Part shown: positions 8,145 to 16,758 of the stretch, piece after piece
How the letters are laid out: every line of letters starts with the position of its first letter
Position numbering within the stretch: position 1 is the stretch's first letter
DNA from: Streptomyces sp. SS1-1
GTDB taxonomy: Bacteria > Actinomycetota > Actinomycetes > Streptomycetales > Streptomycetaceae
Reading direction: 5' to 3'
Length of the DNA: 64,000 bases
NCBI RefSeq assembly: GCF_008973465.1
Contig: NZ_WBXN01000004.1
Location: 992,001 to 1,056,000, forward strand
Program-made: the position numbers and the translations under genes
Notes under the pieces: model-generated
Told to the model about the DNA's origin: nothing
Databases searched by the model: none
Seen by the model: only the letters and a program-made list of their open reading frames with translations

Positions 8145-9314
8145 TCATACGACGGCGGTCACCGTCCCGGCCCCGACGGTCCGGCCACCCTCACGGATGG
8201 CGAACCCGAGACCGGGCTCCAGCGGCACCTCGCGCCCCAGCTCGACCGTCATCGTCACGGTCTCACCGGGCCGCGCGACGGCCGCCTCACCGAGGTCGAC
8301 GTCCCCCACCACGTCCGCGGTGCGGATGTAGAACTGCGGCCGGTAGCCGGTGGACAGCGGCGTCGAGCGACCGCCCTCCCGGGTCGACAGGACGTACACC
8401 TGCGCCGTGAAGCGGCTGCGGGGCTCCACGCTGCCCGGCGCGGCCACCACGTGCCCGCGCCGGACGGCGTCCCGGGGGACGCCCCGCAGCAGCAGCGCCA
8501 CGTTGTCCCCGGCCTGGGCCTCGTCCATCGGCTTGCCGAAGGTCTCCAGGCCGGTCACGACGGTCTCCACGCCGGCCCCGAGCACCTCGACCCGGTCGCC
8601 GACGCGGACGGTCCCCCGCTCCACGGCGCCGGTGACCACGGTCCCCCGGCCGGTGATGGTCAGGACGTTCTCGACGGGCAGCAGGAACGGCGCGTCGACG
8701 TACCGCTCCGGCATGGGCACATAGGTGTCCACCGCGTCGAGCAGCGCCTCGACGGCCGCCGTCCACTGGGGGTCGCCCTCCAGCGCCTTGAGCCCCGAGA
8801 CCCGTACGACGGGCGCGGCGTCGCCGCCGTAGCCGTGCTCGCTGAGCAGGTCCCGGACCTCCAGCTCGACGAGGTCGAGCAGCTCCGGGTCGCCGGCGTC
8901 GGCCTTGTTGAGGGCGACGACGATGTGGTCGACGCCCACCTGCCGGGCGAGCAGCACGTGTTCCGCGGTCTGCGGCATGATGCCGTCGAGGGCGGAGACG
9001 ACGAGGATCGCCCCGTCGAGCTGGGCCGCGCCGGTGACCATGTTCTTCACGTAGTCGGCGTGGCCCGGCATGTCGACGTGCGCGTAGTGACGGGTGTCGG
9101 TCTCGTACTCGACGTGCGCGATGTTGATCGTGATGCCGCGGGCCGCCTCCTCCGGCGCCCGGTCGATGCGGTCGAACGGCACGAAGGTGCCGGAGCCGCG
9201 CTCGGCCAGGACCTTGGTGATGGCGGCAGTCAGCGTGGTCTTGCCGTGGTCGACGTGTCCCATCGTGCCGATGTTCAGATGCGGCTTGGTACGCACGTAC
9301 GCCGTCTTGGACAT
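8145..9314 (-). CDS. tuf3: Elongation factor Tu, divergent second copy (EF-Tu3 type)
   Basis: The 389-residue protein has all GTPase motifs of EF-Tu: P-loop GHVDHGKT (19-26), switch [13 protein letters not shown] with the conserved Thr, DMPGH (81-85, where the major EF-Tu has DCPGH), NKAD (136-139) and the SGLKAL G5 region. Domains II and III follow ([42 protein letters not shown]). It differs at many positions from the main bacterial EF-Tu and is a single gene, not next to fusA or rpsL. Both facts match the streptomycete tuf3 gene, known to be minor and linked to the stringent response. The ATG at 9314 begins the canonical N terminus. A hairpin terminator follows the stop. Confidence 0.92.
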   Translation of the reverse strand: MSKTAYVRTKPHLNIGTMGHVDHGKTTLTAAITKVLAERGSGTFVPFDRIDRAPEEAARGITINIAHVEYETDTRHYAHVDMPGHADYVKNMVTGAAQLDGAILVVSALDGIMPQTAEHVLLARQVGVDHIVVALNKADAGDPELLDLVELEVRDLLSEHGYGGDAAPVVRVSGLKALEGDPQWTAAVEALLDAVDTYVPMPERYVDAPFLLPVENVLTITGRGTVVTGAVERGTVRVGDRVEVLGAGVETVVTGLETFGKPMDEAQAGDNVALLLRGVPRDAVRRGHVVAAPGSVEPRSRFTAQVYVLSTREGGRSTPLSTGYRPQFYIRTADVVGDVDLGEAAVARPGETVTMTVELGREVPLEPGLGFAIREGGRTVGAGTVTAVV

Positions 9315-9423
9315 GGGTGTACTCCGAAGTCTGACGTCTCAGGACGTCTCCGTGGGAAGAGCGGGGACCCCGTGGAACCGCCGACCCTCCCCCTGCGGGG
9401 TCCGCCGGACGTTCCGGAGAGGG

Positions 9424-9537
9424 TCAGCTTCGGGCGCCGTCGACGGCGGCCAGGAAGACGAGGACGGCAGCCTTCGGCGTATCCGCGACTGCGGATGCGG
9501 CGAGAACGAAGGCGTACCGGAACATGACGTCGATCAT
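9424..9537 (-). CDS. Possible small hydrophobic peptide upstream of tuf3
   Basis: A 37-codon frame starts with ATG at 9537 (a second ATG four codons later) and ends 109 bases before the tuf3 start. It is hydrophobic (YAFVLAASAVA, AAVLVFLAAV) and about 84% of its third codon positions are G or C, as in real genes here. No clear ribosome site is seen. It could be a leader peptide or a chance frame in a GC-rich 5' region. I do not recognise a family. Confidence 0.25.
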   Translation of the reverse strand: MIDVMFRYAFVLAASAVADTPKAAVLVFLAAVDGARS

Positions 9538-9589
9538 CGCCGAGGCCGCCCCCGGCGTCGAATGGTTTTCCGCCGCCCGCGCAGGGCCT

Positions 9590-10312
9590 TCAGGCGCCGA
9601 TGTTCTTCAGCGCCTCACGCACGGACAGCGGGGCGAACCGCCCGCCCTCGCGCGCCAGGAAGTCCCGTACGGCCCCGGGGTCGGTCTTGGCGTACTCCCG
9701 CAGGCACCAGCCGATGGCCTTGCGGACGAAGAAGCCGGGGTGCCCGGACTGGCGCAGGCAGTAGGCGAACAGGCGCCCGGCGTCGGTGCGTTCCCTGTAG
9801 CGGAGCTGGTGCAGGAGGGCGGTGCGGACGACCCACAGGTCGTCGTCCTCGATCCAGGCGTCCATGTCCTCGGCCAGCGAGGCATCCGCCTCGACGAGCC
9901 CTCCCACGACGTGCGCGGCGAGCGCGTCGACGGTGTCCCACCAGGACACCGTGGACACCAACTGCCGGGCCACCGGCAGGAACCCGGAGGACAGACGCGT
10001 CCCATGCCGGCGCAGATAGTCGACGGCGAAGTACTGGTACTCCCGCTCCGGCAGCCGCCAGCAGCGCAGCGCGACGGCGGCGCAGTCGCGTTCGCCGGGG
10101 CGCGGGGTGCCCTGGACGACGGAGCGCGACAGGGCGCGGCGCTCCGGCGACGGGATGCCGAGGAACGGGGCGACGTCCTTCATGTACGCCCGCATGGCGG
10201 CGGCCCGCTCCGGGTCCGCGGCGGCGGCATAGGTGCTGGTCAGCCGCTCCATCACCGTGTCGGCCACCTCGCTGTGCGGGACGTCCGCCGCTTCCGCGCC
10301 AGTCGTGCTCAT
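9590..10312 (-). CDS. AlkD-like DNA alkylation repair protein
   Basis: The 240-residue all-helical protein matches the HEAT-like-repeat DNA glycosylases of the AlkC/AlkD type, which remove N3- and N7-alkylpurines without flipping the base. Diagnostic segments are MKDVAPFLGIPSPERRALSR near residue 45, the aromatic SWWDTVDALAAHVVG, and DDLWVVRTALLHQLRY followed by PGFFVRKAIGWCLREYAKTDPGAVRDFL with the family's basic residues. The C-terminal SVREALKNIG is also typical. The ATG at 10312 gives the expected length. It is divergent from the TVP38 gene and stands alone. Confidence 0.9.
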   Translation of the reverse strand: MSTTGAEAADVPHSEVADTVMERLTSTYAAAADPERAAAMRAYMKDVAPFLGIPSPERRALSRSVVQGTPRPGERDCAAVALRCWRLPEREYQYFAVDYLRRHGTRLSSGFLPVARQLVSTVSWWDTVDALAAHVVGGLVEADASLAEDMDAWIEDDDLWVVRTALLHQLRYRERTDAGRLFAYCLRQSGHPGFFVRKAIGWCLREYAKTDPGAVRDFLAREGGRFAPLSVREALKNIGA

Positions 10313-10360
10313 ATGACGACCATACGGCGATCACATGTCCCCTTCGGTTACTGTCGCCGA

Positions 10361-11143
10361 ATGCTCGACGATGCCACCACCCGCTCTGGGGGCACCGCGA
10401 CGGTCTCTCCCCGGGCCGTCACCACGGAGCTCACCGTCCCCGTCCCCTCGCTCACGCCCGCGCCCGCCGGCCTGGCCGCGCGCTGCGGCAGAGCGCTGCT
10501 CTCGCCGTGGTCACGGCTGTCCGCGCTCGTGCTCCTGCTGGCCGCTGCCGGGTGCTGCGTGCTGCTCTTCGAGCCGCAGAGACTCCTGTCGGACGGCTGG
10601 CCGGCGCACCTCGGGGGCGCGGCGGCGATCGTGCTGTTCGCGGTGGCGTACGGCCTGGTCACGGTGGCGTTCGTGCCGCGTCCCCTGCTGAACCTGGCGG
10701 CGGGCGCGCTGTTCGGCTCCCAGCTGGGTCTGGGCGCGGCGATCGCGGGCACGGTGCTGGGGGCCGGGATCGCCTTCGGGCTCGGCCGGCTGCTGGGCCA
10801 GGACGCGCTGCGGCCGCTGCTGCGCGGCCGGGTGCTGAAGGCGGCGGACGGCCAGTTCAGCCGGCACGGCTTCCGCTCGATGCTGGCGGTGCGGCTCTTC
10901 CCGGGTGTGCCGTTCTGGGCCGCGAACTACGCCGCCTCCGTCTCCCGCATGGGGTACGTCCCGTTCCTGCTGGCGACGGCGCTCGGCTCGATCCCGAACA
11001 CCGCCGCGTACGTCGTGGCCGGCGCCCGTGCCTCCACGCCGACGTCGCCCGCCTTCCTGATCGCGCTGGCCTGCATCGCCGTACCGGCGCTGGCCGGCGT
11101 GGTGGTGGCCTGGCGCAAGCGCCACCACCTGCGCGGCCGCTGA
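10361..11143 (+). CDS. TVP38/TMEM64-family (VTT domain) membrane protein
   Basis: The 260-residue protein has an N-terminal polar region of about 45 residues, then five to six membrane segments. The VTT core reads VAFVPRPLLNLAAGALFGSQLGLGAAIAGTVLG, GAGIAFGLGRLLGQD and RLFPGVPFWAANYAASVSRMGYVPFLLATALGSIP, the last being the conserved R-x-x-P-x-x-P/F-x-x-x-N-Y region. It is a distant relative of the DedA protein at 4420. A role in lipid scrambling or membrane homeostasis is inferred. The ATG at 10361 directly follows a likely -10 region, suggesting a leaderless message. Confidence 0.86.
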   Translation: MLDDATTRSGGTATVSPRAVTTELTVPVPSLTPAPAGLAARCGRALLSPWSRLSALVLLLAAAGCCVLLFEPQRLLSDGWPAHLGGAAAIVLFAVAYGLVTVAFVPRPLLNLAAGALFGSQLGLGAAIAGTVLGAGIAFGLGRLLGQDALRPLLRGRVLKAADGQFSRHGFRSMLAVRLFPGVPFWAANYAASVSRMGYVPFLLATALGSIPNTAAYVVAGARASTPTSPAFLIALACIAVPALAGVVVAWRKRHHLRGR

Positions 11144-11156
11144 GCGCCGCCGTCGC

Positions 11157-12326
<1,170 letters not shown>

Positions 12327-12354
12327 GGTGCGGGCCTCCTTGGCGCGCGAGCCG

Positions 12355-12418
12355 ATTACCGGTGAGCATGATCGCCGGTGAGCACAATTACCGGCGAGCA
12401 CGATTACCGGCGAGTAGG
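12355..12418. repeat. Four tandem 16-bp repeats
   Basis: Four units of 16 bases with core ATTACCGGCGAGCACG run head to tail (12355, 12371, 12387, 12403), with one to four changes each. They lie between the thiolase start and the HxlR regulator. Each unit is about 1.5 helical turns, so alternating units face opposite sides of the DNA. Function unknown; regulatory binding or simple slippage are both possible. Confidence 0.85.
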
Positions 12419-12483
12419 AAATCTGGACTCACCATAGCGCCGTAGGTTGGAAATTCAAACCCACGGGCGCCGCGCCCCTCTGA

Positions 12484-12537
12484 GCCGTCTTAGCCGTCTG
12501 AGCCGTCTGAGCCATCTGAGCCATCTGAGCCGCAAGG
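12484..12537. repeat. Six tandem 9-bp repeats
   Basis: Six copies of a 9-base unit, GCCGTCTGA with variants GCCGTCTTA and GCCATCTGA (the last copy is GCCGCAAGG), lie just upstream of the HxlR gene. A frame through them would read as an SRL/SHL repeat peptide, but I regard that as non-coding because the HxlR start is well placed at 12576. Such arrays are prone to copy-number change. Confidence 0.85.
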
Positions 12538-12575
12538 TTGGAAAACCGGACGCTCGACTCCCTAGACTGACCGGC

Positions 12576-13046
12576 ATGGCCGCCACCAAGGACCCCCGCC
12601 CCTGCTCGATCGCCGACACGCTGGCCCTCGTCGGCGAGAAGTACTCCCTGCTCGTCCTGCGCGAGGTCTGCCTCGGCAACGGCCGCTTCGACCAGCTCGT
12701 CCGCAACATCGGCGCCCCGCGCGACGTCCTCTCCACCCGGCTGCGCCGCCTCGTCGACGCCGGGATCCTCACCAAGCGCGCGTACAGCGAGCGGCCGCAG
12801 CGGTTCCAGTACCGGCCCACGCAGGCCGGCCTCGAGCTGGAGCCGGTCCTGATGACGCTCATGGCCTGGGGTGACCGGCATCTGCGCCAGGACGACGACC
12901 GCCCCATGGTGATCGAGCACAGCTGCGGCAACGAACTGCTTCCGGTCGTCACCTGCCAGGCATGCGGTGAGACGGTCCGGCACGAGGACCTCACCGCGCA
13001 CCCCCAGGCAGCGGGCTGGTCGGTGTCGGGCCCGACCGCCGCCTGA
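12576..13046 (+). CDS. HxlR-family winged-helix regulator with Cys pairs
   Basis: The 156-residue protein has the HxlR winged helix: CSIADTLALVGEKYSLLVLREV (residues 9-30), NGRFDQLVRNIGAPRDVLSTRLRRLVDAGIL (recognition helix) and the wing RPQRFQYRPTQAGLEL. The C-terminal part holds HSCGNELLPVVTCQACGE, cysteine pairs that may bind metal or sense redox state, after which the family usually ends. HxlR proteins often respond to aldehydes, quinones or oxidants. The ATG at 12576 follows the -10-like TAGACT, suggesting a leaderless message. It is divergent from the thiolase, its most likely target besides itself. Confidence 0.9.
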   Translation: MAATKDPRPCSIADTLALVGEKYSLLVLREVCLGNGRFDQLVRNIGAPRDVLSTRLRRLVDAGILTKRAYSERPQRFQYRPTQAGLELEPVLMTLMAWGDRHLRQDDDRPMVIEHSCGNELLPVVTCQACGETVRHEDLTAHPQAAGWSVSGPTAA

Positions 13047-13188
13047 CGGCCCCCAGCACGCCGAGCCCCTGTGGCAGGGGGTTCACCCGAGGGCGCTACG
13101 CTGCCCCTCGACAGCCGCGATCACCGCGCCGACGACGCGGGTCCCCGCGCATCCCCTGCCACGATCAGCACTTGGACGCCGTAACGTC

Positions 13189-14064
13189 ATGTCTTGGTTT
13201 GAATCCCTCATCCTCGGACTCGTCCAGGGGCTGACCGAATTCCTCCCCGTGTCCTCCAGCGCCCATCTACGGCTGACCGCGGCGTTCTCGGGCTGGGAGG
13301 ACCCCGGCGCGGCCTTCACCGCGATCACCCAGATCGGCACCGAGGCGGCGGTCCTGATCTACTTCCGCAAGGACATCGGGCGGATCATCCTGGCGTGGGT
13401 GAAGTCGCTGACGAACAAGGAGATGCGGCGCGACCACGACGCCCAGATGGGCTGGCTGGTCATCGTCGGCTCGATCCCGATCGGTGTCCTCGGCCTGACG
13501 CTCAAGGACCAGATCGAGGGCCCGTTCCGTGATCTGCGGGTCACGGCGACCATGCTGATCGTGGTCGGCATCGTCATCGGCATCGCCGACCGGCTGGCGG
13601 CCCGCGACGAGTCCGGCGGCCGGCACCGCGCCGCCAAGCAGCGCAAGTCGCTGGAGGACCTGAACGTCAAGGACGGTCTCGTCTACGGCTTCTGCCAGGC
13701 CATGGCGCTCATCCCCGGCGTGTCCCGCTCGGGCGCCACCATCAGCGGCGGCCTGTTCATGGGCTACCAGCGGGAGTCGGCGGCCCGCTACTCGTTCCTG
13801 CTCGCGATCCCCGCCGTCCTCGCCTCGGGCCTCTTCGAGCTCAAGGACGCGCTGGAGAGCGATCATGTCGCCTGGGGCCCGACGCTCTTCGCCACGGTGA
13901 TCGCCTTCGCCTCCGGATACGCGGTCATCGCATGGTTCATGAAGTTCATCTCGACCAAGAGCTTCATGCCCTTCGTCTACTACCGGGTGGCGCTCGGCCT
14001 CGTCATCATCGCCCTGGTCGCGGCCGGCGTCCTCAGCCCGCACGCGGCGGAGTCGTCGGGCTGA
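13189..14064 (+). CDS. uppP: Undecaprenyl-diphosphatase
   Basis: The 291-residue membrane enzyme dephosphorylates undecaprenyl diphosphate so the lipid carrier can be reused in peptidoglycan synthesis. Both active-site motifs are visible: QGLTEFLPVSSSAHLRL (E17, S22-S24, H26) and MALIPGVSRSGATISGG. Eight or so hydrophobic segments follow the usual BacA/UppP layout. The ATG at 13189 starts MSWFESLILGLVQG, the standard N terminus; an earlier in-frame start at 12967 lies inside the HxlR gene and is rejected. Streptomycetes often carry several copies, so this need not be the only one. Overproduction of such enzymes is known to give bacitracin resistance. Confidence 0.95.
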   Translation: MSWFESLILGLVQGLTEFLPVSSSAHLRLTAAFSGWEDPGAAFTAITQIGTEAAVLIYFRKDIGRIILAWVKSLTNKEMRRDHDAQMGWLVIVGSIPIGVLGLTLKDQIEGPFRDLRVTATMLIVVGIVIGIADRLAARDESGGRHRAAKQRKSLEDLNVKDGLVYGFCQAMALIPGVSRSGATISGGLFMGYQRESAARYSFLLAIPAVLASGLFELKDALESDHVAWGPTLFATVIAFASGYAVIAWFMKFISTKSFMPFVYYRVALGLVIIALVAAGVLSPHAAESSG

Positions 14065-14093
14065 GCCGTCCGACTCGGCGGTGAGCAAACGTT

Positions 14094-14115
14094 TTTGGTC
14101 GTATTCGTGACCAAA
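14094..14115. promoter_or_regulatory. Inverted repeat downstream of uppP
   Basis: TTTGGTC (14094-14100) and GACCAAA (14109-14115) form a perfect 7-bp inverted repeat with an 8-base spacer in an AT-rich patch between uppP and the next small gene. It could be an operator or a weak terminator. Confidence 0.4.
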
Positions 14116-14178
14116 GCCATACGTGGCGTGTAGCCGTCCGGTAGCGCACGGTCAGTGCCAACCCCTAGGCTTGACACC

Positions 14179-14358
14179 ATGTCCCCCAGTCCCTTACAGC
14201 CTGGTTCCGTGCGCTCCGCCGCCGAGGTGAACGAGGCGATCCGTGCCCTGTGGATGCGCGCGGGCGGCTCGCTCTCGGCCCAGGAGCGCGAGGAGTACGA
14301 GCTGCTGGTGGTCGAGTGGGCGGCCGCCATCCGCGCCGAGGTCGTCAAGGCCGCTTGA
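14179..14358 (+). CDS. Small conserved-looking protein with a TTA codon
   Basis: The frame has 59 codons: a proline/serine-rich start then two helices (AEVNEAIRALWMRAGG, SAQEREEYELLVVEWAAAIRAEVVKA). I do not recognise a named family, though similar short proteins occur in streptomycetes. The start rests on TAGGCT ending eight bases before the ATG, a typical leaderless arrangement. Codon 6 is TTA (14194-14196). In Streptomyces TTA is read only by the bldA tRNA, so translation may be limited to late growth; a GTG at 14208 would avoid that codon. Confidence 0.65.
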   Translation: MSPSPLQPGSVRSAAEVNEAIRALWMRAGGSLSAQEREEYELLVVEWAAAIRAEVVKAA

Positions 14359-14371
14359 AGGGGCGAGAAGC

Positions 14372-14947
14372 TCAGGACTGATGGACCGTCATAGCGTGCT
14401 TCAGCGGCCGTCGTGTCCACAGGGCCAGGTCACTGCTCGTCGCCACGGCCAGCGTCAGCCCGGAGGGCGAGAAGCCGGCCGCCCGCAGCTCGGTGCGGGC
14501 GGTGTCGTGGATCCACCGCTCGCCCTCCCGCCCGGCCCGCGACAGCAGCACACCCTCGCCGGACCGCACCGGACCCGCCACCTCCAGACTCCAGCCGTCC
14601 TCGGTCGTGGTGCGCAGCCCGCCGCCGAACAACCCGGCGACACGCACCCGGCTCCCGGCGATCGGGCCCAGTCCGGGGCAGGAGAGGCCGGACGCCTCGT
14701 CCGGCAGGGCGTCCTCGGGGTCCGGGTCGTCGTCCTGGGCGAGCCTCTCACCCGTCACGGCGTCGAACAGGCCGTGCGCACTGTGGGAGACGGCCAGCAC
14801 CAGATCGTGACCGCTGTCGGGGTGCGTCGCGAAACCGATCCCGACGAGCCCGCCGACGGGCACGGCGTACGCGGGGGCGCACACACCTCGCCAGGGGTCG
14901 GGGGAGGCGCCACGGGGGCCACATGCGTCACGGCCCCCATGATCCAC
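14372..14947 (-). CDS. Hypothetical protein
   Basis: The frame has up to 191 codons with normal codon use. It reads as a mostly beta protein: VGGLVGIGFATHPDSGHDLVLAVSHSAHG, GLFDAVTGERLA, SRVRVAGLFGGGLRTTTEDGWSLEVAG, and a closing FSPSGLTLAVATSSDLALWTRR that recalls WD40/PQQ-like blade sequences. No catalytic motif is seen and I cannot name a family. The first 25 residues before the blade-like part are low-complexity, so the true start may be further downstream. It lies between the small TTA gene and an HxlR gene. Confidence 0.55.
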   Translation of the reverse strand: MDHGGRDACGPRGASPDPWRGVCAPAYAVPVGGLVGIGFATHPDSGHDLVLAVSHSAHGLFDAVTGERLAQDDDPDPEDALPDEASGLSCPGLGPIAGSRVRVAGLFGGGLRTTTEDGWSLEVAGPVRSGEGVLLSRAGREGERWIHDTARTELRAAGFSPSGLTLAVATSSDLALWTRRPLKHAMTVHQS

Positions 14948-14980
14948 CCCCGGATCGGCCCTCTCAACGGAATTGACGGT

Positions 14981-15370
14981 TCACCGCCCCTCCCAGGCCC
15001 CCTCTCCGACCCCCCGCTCCCGGGCCTCCAGCAGTTCCTCCCCGTGTTCCAGGGCCCAGCGGCCCAGTGCTGCCATCGGGCCCTCGACCAGGCTGCGGCC
15101 CAGGGCGGTCAGGGCGTACTCGACGCGGGGCGGCACTTCCGGGTGGGCGTGGCGTTCGATCAGGCCGGTGGCGAGCAGGCGGTGCAGGGCCTCGGTGAGC
15201 GCCTTGTCGCTGATGCCGCCGATCGCCGTGCGCAGCGCGTGACGCCGGCGCCGTCCCTCGCCGAGCGCCGCCAGGACCACCGGGTCCCAGGTGTGGGTGA
15301 ACAGGTCCGTGGCCGCGCGCACCCGGCAGTCGGCGACGAACTCCTGGCAGTGGGCGTCTTGTTCCGTCAT
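14981..15370 (-). CDS. HxlR-family winged-helix regulator
   Basis: The 129-residue protein is a compact HxlR repressor: CRVRAATDLFTHTWDPVVLAALGEG (helix 1-2), RRHALRTAIGGISDKALTEALHRLLATGLI (recognition helix) and the wing PEVPPRVEYALTALGRSL, with a dimerisation helix MAALGRWALEHGEELLEAR. The ATG at 15370 is chosen because a longer frame to 15454 runs through the operator region. It is divergent from the NADP-dependent oxidoreductase at 15484 with a clear palindrome between them, a common regulator/target arrangement for HxlR proteins. Confidence 0.88.
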   Translation of the reverse strand: MTEQDAHCQEFVADCRVRAATDLFTHTWDPVVLAALGEGRRRRHALRTAIGGISDKALTEALHRLLATGLIERHAHPEVPPRVEYALTALGRSLVEGPMAALGRWALEHGEELLEARERGVGEGAWEGR

Positions 15371-15394
15371 GGCGAGGCCATCATCCCCCGCGCT

Positions 15395-15416
15395 CACGCA
15401 CCGATCGGTGTGCGTG
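15395..15416. promoter_or_regulatory. Palindromic operator for HxlR regulator
   Basis: A 22-base near-palindrome spans the divergent promoter: centre ACCGATCGGT, flanked by CACGC on the left and GCGTG on the right with a 2-base offset. A -10-like TAGCGT for the oxidoreductase lies at 15425-15430. Its position between regulator and target makes it the probable HxlR binding site. Confidence 0.55.
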
Positions 15417-15483
15417 GGCTCGCCTAGCGTCCGTCGGCGGCGAGAAGGCCGCAAGGCCGCTGACCGACGAGAGAGGCGAGTTC

Positions 15484-16140
15484 ATGCGTATCGGGATTCT
15501 GGGAACGGGGACCCTCGCGACGGCCCTGGCCACGGGCTGGACACGGGCAGGGCACGGGGTGGCGCTGGCCGGGCGGTCGCGGGCGAAGGCCGAGCGCATC
15601 AGCCGGCGACTGGGCGGCGCGGCCGAGGCCGTCGCGCCGCGCGAAGCGGTCGACGGGCGGGACGCGGTGCTGCTCGCCGTGACGTGGGACGGGGTGGAGG
15701 ACATGCTGCGGCTGGCGGGCGCCCCGGACGGCACGCTCGACGGGACGCCGCTCATCGACCCCACGAACGCCGTGGCCCACGGTGTCGGCACGCTCCTCGT
15801 CGGCCCCGGCGACTCGGCGGCGGAGCGGATCGCGCGTCTCGCGCCGGGCGCCCGGGTCGTGAAGGCGTTCCACCTCTTCCCCGCCGACCGGTGGACCCCC
15901 TCGCCCGGCACCACCGGGTCCCCGGTGACGGTGGCGATGTGCGGGGACGACCCGGCGGCCCTGAAGGTGGTCGGCGACCTCGTGCGGGACGTGGGCGGGA
16001 CCCCGGCGACGCTGGGAACGCTGGACCGGGTCCGTCAGTTGGAGGAGGTGGCGGGGTTCGTCATCGCTCTGGCCTTCGCCGGTGTCGACCCCAACTCGGC
16101 GGTGCCCGTGGTCGCCTCCCCCGCCCTCCCCGAGGCGTAG
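15484..16140 (+). CDS. NADPH-dependent F420 reductase-like oxidoreductase
   Basis: The 218-residue protein has the N-terminal Rossmann fold of the F420-dependent NADP oxidoreductase family: GILGTGTLATALATGWTRAGH (GxGxxA), then AGRSRAKAERI with Arg residues that favour NADP(H). AVLLAVTWDGVEDML, LIDPTNAV and VKAFHLFPADRW follow the order seen in FNO-like enzymes, and the C-terminal RQLEEVAGFVIALAFAG is the dimer helix. Many streptomycete members act on F420 or are orphan reductases, so the substrate is uncertain. The ATG at 15484 follows GAGAGGCG. It is divergent from, and probably controlled by, the HxlR gene at 14981. Confidence 0.83.
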   Translation: MRIGILGTGTLATALATGWTRAGHGVALAGRSRAKAERISRRLGGAAEAVAPREAVDGRDAVLLAVTWDGVEDMLRLAGAPDGTLDGTPLIDPTNAVAHGVGTLLVGPGDSAAERIARLAPGARVVKAFHLFPADRWTPSPGTTGSPVTVAMCGDDPAALKVVGDLVRDVGGTPATLGTLDRVRQLEEVAGFVIALAFAGVDPNSAVPVVASPALPEA

Positions 16141-16185
16141 TACGCACCGGATATCCGCGTCCGCCCTCTTGGCGCATCGCGTCCC

Positions 16186-16686
16186 ATGCCCAACACTGAG
16201 CCGATGACGCAGCGTGGGGAGATCGCCACCCTCAGGGACCGGCTGGCCGTCGACGAGCTGGTCACCGCGTACGCGGTGGCCGTGGACGACGGCGACTGGG
16301 AGGCGTACCGCGGACTGTTCGCCCCGGCCGGCCGCGCCGACTACCGCTCGGCCGGGGGTGTCGAGGGGGACGCCGGGACGGTCGCCGGGTGGTTGGCCGA
16401 GAGCATGGGGGCCTTCTCGGTACGGCAGCATCTGATCGTCAACCGCCGGGTGCGCTTCGACGTCCTCGAGCAGGACGTCGGGGACACCGCTCGGGTGGGC
16501 GCGGACTATGTGAACCCGATGCGGCTGGCCGGGGGCGAGGAAGCCGGGCCGCCGGACTTCGTCAGCGGCGGCCGGTACGCCTTCGCACTGGTGCGCACCG
16601 ACGACGGCTGGCGTCTGCGCGAAGTGGTCGTCGAGGAGAAGTGGCGCCGCCCGCCCGGCCGGACCGCGCCGGCCGGGACCGCCTGA
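16186..16686 (+). CDS. SnoaL-like (NTF2-fold) protein
   Basis: The 166-residue protein belongs to the SnoaL-like/NTF2 fold. The helix LRDRLAVDELVTAYAVAVDDGDWEAYRGLFAP is the hallmark N-terminal pair with the D-x-x-x-x-x-x-L-F motif. Strands FSVRQHLIVNRRVRF, ARVGADYVNPM and RYAFALVRTDDGWRLREVVVEEKW complete the cone. This fold hosts cyclases, isomerases and many proteins with no known reaction, so no activity is assigned. The start may be 16186 or the ATG at 16204. It precedes lnt by 72 bases on the same strand but is unlikely to be functionally linked. Confidence 0.8.
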   Translation: MPNTEPMTQRGEIATLRDRLAVDELVTAYAVAVDDGDWEAYRGLFAPAGRADYRSAGGVEGDAGTVAGWLAESMGAFSVRQHLIVNRRVRFDVLEQDVGDTARVGADYVNPMRLAGGEEAGPPDFVSGGRYAFALVRTDDGWRLREVVVEEKWRRPPGRTAPAGTA

Positions 16687-16758
16687 CCGGCGGCGGCCGG
16701 CTGTCCGGCCGCCGGTCCTGTGCGCACACTGGAGGGACCACGGGGTAGGAGGCGCTGC

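Noticed and set aside
9524..10360. In-frame extension of the TVP38 gene upstream to 9524
   Set aside because: It would run antisense through the whole AlkD gene; the ATG at 10361 begins the family-like region.
12447..12575. N-terminal extension of the HxlR protein through the 9-bp repeats (SRL/SHL repeat peptide)
   Set aside because: The ATG at 12576 has a leaderless promoter and starts at the family boundary; the repeat peptide is a chance product.
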